Shown: one piece after another, positions 31,940-35,378 of the stretch
How positions within the stretch are numbered: position 1 is the stretch's first letter
How the letters are laid out: each line of letters begins with the position of its first letter
Origin: an uncultured Bacteroides sp.
GTDB lineage: Bacteria > Bacteroidota > Bacteroidia > Bacteroidales > Bacteroidaceae
Length of the DNA: 35,378 bases
NCBI GenBank assembly: GCA_947173895.1
Contig: CAMWGU010000022.1
Span: 1 to 35,378, forward strand
Reading direction: 5' to 3'
The notes under the pieces: model-generated
What the model saw: only the letters and a program-made list of their open reading frames with translations
Told to the model about the DNA's origin: nothing
Database searches by the model: none
Made by a program: the position numbers and the translations under genes

Positions 31940-32018
31940 GACACGGATAACACCTAGAAAAAACATTTCCTTGCGCAAAGACCAACTTTGCAGGATATAA
32001 AGCCATGTTATCCGTGTC
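31940..32018. repeat. 13-bp perfect inverted repeat between floA and phosphorylase gene
   Basis: GACACGGATAACA (31940-31952) and TGTTATCCGTGTC (32006-32018) are perfect inverted copies 53 bp apart. No T tract follows, so it is not a classical terminator. The enclosed segment carries CAACTTTG, a one-mismatch -7 box that may start the next gene. The arms resemble short ACGGATAAC repeats that I recall as frequent in Bacteroides intergenic DNA. Confidence 0.75.
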
Positions 32019-32090
32019 CGAAAAATAATTTGGCCGCACATCGTTGAGAGAAACAGAAAATGCAGTCACTTACCATCAAAAGGAAGGATT

Positions 32091-32969
32091 ATGAGAAAAT
32101 ATTATGCCGAATCTGAGTTGATAATCAATGCTGACGGTTCCATATTTCACCTTCATATAAAACCGGATCAGCTGGCAGAGAAAATAATTCTGGTAGGCGA
32201 TCCGGGACGTGTAGCATTGGTCGCATCCCACTTCGACACCAAAGAATGTGAAATGGAAAGCCGTGAGTTCAAAACAATTACAGGTACTTACAAGGCGAAA
32301 CGGATTACAGTTCTATCCACAGGAATAGGTTGCGACAACATAGACATCGTCATGAATGAGTTGGATGCCTTAGCCAATATCGACTTTGAAACCCGTTATG
32401 AAAAAGACCACCTGCGCCAACTGGAAATAGTACGCATTGGCACTTGCGGCGGATTACAACTTAATACACCTATCGGTACTTATATTTGTTCAGAAAAGTC
32501 CATCGGTTTTGACGGATTACTCAACTTTTATGCAGGCCGTAACGATGTTTGCGACCTGAAATTAGAACAGGCCTTTATAGAACACATGCACTGGAAAGGG
32601 AATATATGTATCGCTCATCCATACGTTATTGACGCCTCTCAGGAACTGATAGACCGTATTGCACAAGACGACATGCTCCGGGGCATAACGATTGCAGCAG
32701 GCGGTTTCTTTGGTCCACAAGGACGAGAACTACGTATCCCTCTTGCTGATCCCGACCAAAATGAAAAAATCGAGGCTTTTGAGTACAATGGTCATCGCAT
32801 CACCAACTTCGAGATGGAAAGTTCTGCCCTTGCCGGACTGGCACGCTTGATGGGACATAAAGCCATGACTGTATGCATGGTGATTGCCAACCGACTGATA
32901 AAGGAAGCCAATCCCGACTATAAGAACTCAATAGACGACCTGATAAAAAAAGTATTAGAAAGGCTATAG
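32091..32969 (+). CDS. uridine-phosphorylase-like nucleoside phosphorylase
   Basis: A 292-residue member of the PNP/UDP family: ILVGDPGRVALVASHFD is the phosphate-binding glycine loop, STGIGCDNIDIVMNEL and VRIGTCGGLQ follow, and NFEMESSALAGLARLMGH is the ribose-binding motif with the conserved Met-Glu-Ser. The enzyme splits a nucleoside with phosphate into base and ribose 1-phosphate in salvage. It is about 40 residues longer than E. coli Udp. Uridine is the likeliest substrate, but a purine cannot be excluded by reading. Confidence 0.88.
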   Translation: MRKYYAESELIINADGSIFHLHIKPDQLAEKIILVGDPGRVALVASHFDTKECEMESREFKTITGTYKAKRITVLSTGIGCDNIDIVMNELDALANIDFETRYEKDHLRQLEIVRIGTCGGLQLNTPIGTYICSEKSIGFDGLLNFYAGRNDVCDLKLEQAFIEHMHWKGNICIAHPYVIDASQELIDRIAQDDMLRGITIAAGGFFGPQGRELRIPLADPDQNEKIEAFEYNGHRITNFEMESSALAGLARLMGHKAMTVCMVIANRLIKEANPDYKNSIDDLIKKVLERL

Positions 32970-32975
32970 CCTTCG

Positions 32976-33028
32976 GGGCTTCCCTTCTCTCTCCAGTAGG
33001 AATGGGAAGAGCAAGCCCTCATTTTTTT
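32976..33028 (+). terminator. terminator after nucleoside phosphorylase
   Basis: GGGCTTCCC (32976-32984) pairs with GGGAAG (33004-33009) and AAGCCC (33013-33018) around a bulge, followed by seven T (33022-33028). Confidence 0.85.
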
Positions 33029-33098
33029 ATTATCCAGACAAGAATCTGTAGTACAGAAAAAAGTCTCCCCTACTTATCATCATAAAACAAATAAAAAA

Positions 33099-33584
33099 AT
33101 GGAAGCCAGTTTCAAACAAACAACTAATAATAAAGCAGAACGATATCGTCTTTTCCTCCCTCAATTCGAAAATTTGATTTCAGGCGAGAAAGAAGAAATA
33201 AGCGTTTTAGCCAACACAGCATCTGCCCTTCGGGAAGCCTTCGGCTTTTTTTGGGTAGGTTTTTATCTAGTTAAAAACGAACAGCTCATTTTAGGACCTT
33301 TTCAGGGAAGTATTGCCTGTTACCGCATCTCCAAAGGAAGAGGTGTATGTGGAACCTCATGGAACGAAGCTCGTAGCTTGATAGTACCCGATGTGGAACA
33401 ATTTCCCGGACATATAGCTTGTAGTTCTTTATCCCGTTCCGAAATAGTAGTACCCATCTTGGTCAACGGACAAGTAAAAGGAGTATTAGACATTGACAGC
33501 GATCAATTAAATTCTTTTGATGAGACAGATCGCCATTATCTAGAAGAAATAACCACTATCCTTGCTAAAACATTGTACTATTAA
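33099..33584 (+). CDS. msrC: free methionine-(R)-sulfoxide reductase (GAF domain)
   Basis: A 161-residue single GAF-domain protein. C74, C84 and C108 (in GSIACYRI, GRGVCGTSW and GHIACSS) have the same 10 and 24-residue spacing as the three cysteines of E. coli fRMsr. FFWVGFYLV and GVLDIDSDQLNSFDETD are further family marks. It reduces free Met-R-sulfoxide in the cytoplasm using thioredoxin-type electrons. It ends 4 bp before mnmE, so the two are probably cotranscribed. Confidence 0.92.
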   Translation: MEASFKQTTNNKAERYRLFLPQFENLISGEKEEISVLANTASALREAFGFFWVGFYLVKNEQLILGPFQGSIACYRISKGRGVCGTSWNEARSLIVPDVEQFPGHIACSSLSRSEIVVPILVNGQVKGVLDIDSDQLNSFDETDRHYLEEITTILAKTLYY

Positions 33585-33588
33585 GCAA

Positions 33589-35040
33589 ATGAAAATGATA
33601 AATCAAGATACAATTTGTGCCATTGCTACTGCCCAAGGGGGAGCCATCGGAATAATTCGCGTATCTGGCCCCCAAGCCATTGAAATAACCTCACGCATAT
33701 TTACACCATCCCAAGGTAAGCCATTGACCGAAAGAGAACCATACACCCTTACCTTTGGAAAGATATTCTCCTCCACCAAAAACATAAACAATATACCTCA
33801 AGAAAAGAGATCCATTCCCTCTCCGACAATAGCAATAATAGACGAAGTCCTAGTATCATTATTCCGGTCACCCCATTCTTATACGGGTGAAGATAGTACA
33901 GAAATCATGTGTCATGGTTCTTCCTATATTCTGCAGCAAGTGATACAACTTCTAACTGAGAACGGATGTCGCACTGCCTTACCTGGCGAATATACTCAAC
34001 GTGCTTTTCTGAATGGAAAAATGGATTTGAGCCAAGCTGAAGCAGTAGCTGATTTGATAGCTTCTTCATCTGCCGCCACTCATCGCTTGGCAATGAGCCA
34101 AATGCGCGGAGGATTCAGTAAAGAATTATCCAACCTGCGCAACCAATTATTACATATCACCTCATTAATGGAATTGGAATTGGATTTCAGCGACCATGAG
34201 GAACTGGAATTTGCCAACCGTGAGGAACTGAACAGCCTCGCCTCCCACATTGAACAAGTCATTAGCCGGCTAGCGCATTCCTTTAGTGTAGGAAACGCTA
34301 TCAAAAACGGCATTCCTGTAGCAATCATAGGAGAAACGAATGCTGGAAAATCCACTTTGCTAAACACTTTGCTAAACGAGGAAAAAGCCATCGTAAGCAA
34401 CATTCATGGTACTACCCGTGATGTAATAGAAGATACGATTAATTTAGAAGGCATTACATTTCGCTTTATTGACACAGCCGGAATTCGTCAAACGACTGAC
34501 ACGATTGAAAATCTAGGTATAGAACGTACGTTTCAGAAAATGGATCAGGCTCGTATCATTTTATGGATGATAGATCCTACGGACCATAAGAATCAGTACG
34601 AAAAACTGAAAAGCCAAATCCTTCCACATTGCGAAGGCAAACAATTGATTCTAATATTTAATAAGTCAGATCTGTTATCACCTCTAGACAAAGAAAAGCT
34701 ATTAAATATGTTTGCTAACCTGCAAACAAAGCAATTGTTCATTTCGGCTAAAAATCGAGAGAATATAGATACACTAGAAAAGATCTTAGTACAAGTAACA
34801 ACTCTACCAGGAATCAATCAAAATGATATAATTGTTACAAATGTGCGCCACTACGAAGCTTTAACACGAGCTTTGGATGCTATTCATAGAGTAAAAGAAG
34901 GATTACAATTGGGATTGTCAGGAGATTTAATAAGCGAAGACTTGAAACTATGTATTTTCCATCTTTCAGATATTATAGGAGATGTTACTAATGATGAAGT
35001 GCTTGGAAATATATTTAAGAATTTTTGCATCGGCAAGTAA
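33589..35040 (+). CDS. mnmE: tRNA uridine-5-carboxymethylaminomethyl modification GTPase MnmE
   Basis: A 483-residue, full-length MnmE (TrmE/ThdF). The N-terminal folate-binding domain covers about 1-120 (DTICAIATAQGGAIGIIRVSG), then a helical domain, then the inserted G domain: GETNAGKST (about 248-256), TTRDVIED, DTAG (about 295) and NKSD (about 358). It ends with the invariant CIGK, whose cysteine is essential. With MnmG it modifies wobble uridine in the cytoplasm. Start at the ATG 33589; a TTG at 33562 overlaps the previous gene. The 3' end of mnmE is a known integration site for genomic islands (SGI1 in Salmonella), and element-like DNA begins 250 bp downstream here. Confidence 0.97.
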   Translation: MKMINQDTICAIATAQGGAIGIIRVSGPQAIEITSRIFTPSQGKPLTEREPYTLTFGKIFSSTKNINNIPQEKRSIPSPTIAIIDEVLVSLFRSPHSYTGEDSTEIMCHGSSYILQQVIQLLTENGCRTALPGEYTQRAFLNGKMDLSQAEAVADLIASSSAATHRLAMSQMRGGFSKELSNLRNQLLHITSLMELELDFSDHEELEFANREELNSLASHIEQVISRLAHSFSVGNAIKNGIPVAIIGETNAGKSTLLNTLLNEEKAIVSNIHGTTRDVIEDTINLEGITFRFIDTAGIRQTTDTIENLGIERTFQKMDQARIILWMIDPTDHKNQYEKLKSQILPHCEGKQLILIFNKSDLLSPLDKEKLLNMFANLQTKQLFISAKNRENIDTLEKILVQVTTLPGINQNDIIVTNVRHYEALTRALDAIHRVKEGLQLGLSGDLISEDLKLCIFHLSDIIGDVTNDEVLGNIFKNFCIGK

Positions 35041-35082
35041 GTGGTGATTACCAACGATTAGCATATATCATCAATGATTATT

Positions 35083-35150
35083 AAGGCGTTCATTTTGAGC
35101 GCCTTTCTTTTTAGCCTTATAAGCGATAGTTATCGTTTATAGGGCTTTTT
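35083..35150 (+). terminator. two tandem intrinsic terminators after mnmE
   Basis: First: AAGGCG (35083-35088) with CGCCTT (35100-35105), then TCTTTTT. Second: AGCCTTATAAGCGAT (35113-35127), loop AGTT, ATCGTTTATAGGGCT (35132-35146), then TTTT; a 15-bp stem with two G-T pairs. Confidence 0.9.
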
Positions 35151-35290
35151 CAGCTCATTTTTGTACCGTATTTGTTGCTCGCTTGTTGAAGACCGAAAAT
35201 CCAGCGGAAAGGTAGTAGAGAAACTATACGCCATTTTACACGGTTTTACGAGAATTTACAGTAATAACGGAGAAATAAAGATGAATTAAA

Positions 35291-35378
35291 ATGAGCAGTA
35301 ACCTGAAAATTAAGCGAATTTGCGCTTGGTGCGGTAAAGAGTTTATCGCCCAGAAAACAACAACGGCTTGTTGTTCCA
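35291..35378 (+). CDS. partial zinc-ribbon protein of an integrative element (5' end only)
   Basis: The first 29 codons run off the window. The start MSSNLKIKRICAWCGKEF, followed by a Cys pair at residues 27-28, is a C-x2-C...C zinc ribbon that I recall at the N-terminus of helix-turn-helix proteins in Bacteroides conjugative and mobilizable elements. The region 35151-35290 before it is non-coding. The exact product cannot be named from 29 residues. Confidence 0.5.
   Translation, partial: MSSNLKIKRICAWCGKEFIAQKTTTACCS

Noticed and set aside
35151..35290. CTnDOT-type attachment site (GTANNTTTGC)
   Set aside because: GTATTTGTTGC near 35168 is similar but does not fit the consensus.

Overview
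The window looks like a Bacteroidota gut-commensal chromosome, most likely Bacteroides or Phocaeicola. Three things point there: the promoters carry the Bacteroides -7 box (TAnnTTTG) rather than a Pribnow box; the chromosomal genes (uxaC, RavA/ViaA-type pair, nfeD-floA, mnmE, ttcA) read as Bacteroidales proteins; and the accessory genes (DUF3871, short RadC, IS1595-type transposases) are typical Bacteroides mobile-element cargo. Species is not resolved from sequence alone.

Layout. (1) 1-779: AT-rich DNA with small repeats and no convincing gene. (2) 780-6479: a GC-richer accessory island, all on the + strand. It holds two different IS1595/ISXO2-type DDE transposase genes (the second stopped by an in-frame TGA at a conserved Trp position), an unknown gene overlapping it, an HU-like gene and two unknown genes. 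(3) 6480-7122: a long non-coding stretch with a 24-bp palindrome and four 22-bp repeats centred on TACGTA, before a LuxR-type regulator. (4) 7921-10849 (-): a MoxR/RavA AAA+ ATPase and a ViaA-like VWA protein. (5) uxaC and a small exported protein.

(6) 13810-27466: a 13.65-kb integrated element carrying a large serine recombinase. It is inserted into a host gene for a small DUF486/DMT-type membrane protein. The host gene is cut at a shared 7-bp core (ATACTCA): its 3' part lies left of the element and its 5' part right of it, and joining the two restores an uninterrupted 127-codon frame. Just inside its right end the element carries a complete, diverged homologue of the broken gene, in the same orientation and 34 bp behind the truncated 5' fragment, so the host promoter can probably still express a full protein. 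Other cargo: a DGQHR-motif protein, a winged-helix protein beside an origin-like repeat region, DUF3871, RadC, a tyrosine recombinase catalytic domain, a highly structured RNA region with competing hairpins, then a compact operon of small unknown proteins that includes a J-domain miniprotein and a penicillin-binding-protein homologue that has lost the SxxK and KTG motifs. No relaxase, conjugation or phage structural gene is visible.

(7) 27634-35040: a candidate small RNA with a good promoter and terminator, ttcA (-), then TPR/PD40 protein, nfeD, floA, a nucleoside phosphorylase, free-Met-R-sulfoxide reductase and mnmE on +. (8) After mnmE come two tandem terminators and the first 29 codons of a zinc-ribbon protein of a kind found in Bacteroides integrative elements, suggesting another mobile element begins at the 3' end of mnmE.

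The most notable observation is the target-gene-replacing serine-recombinase element; next are its structured RNA region, its degenerate PBP, and the transposase/HU island.
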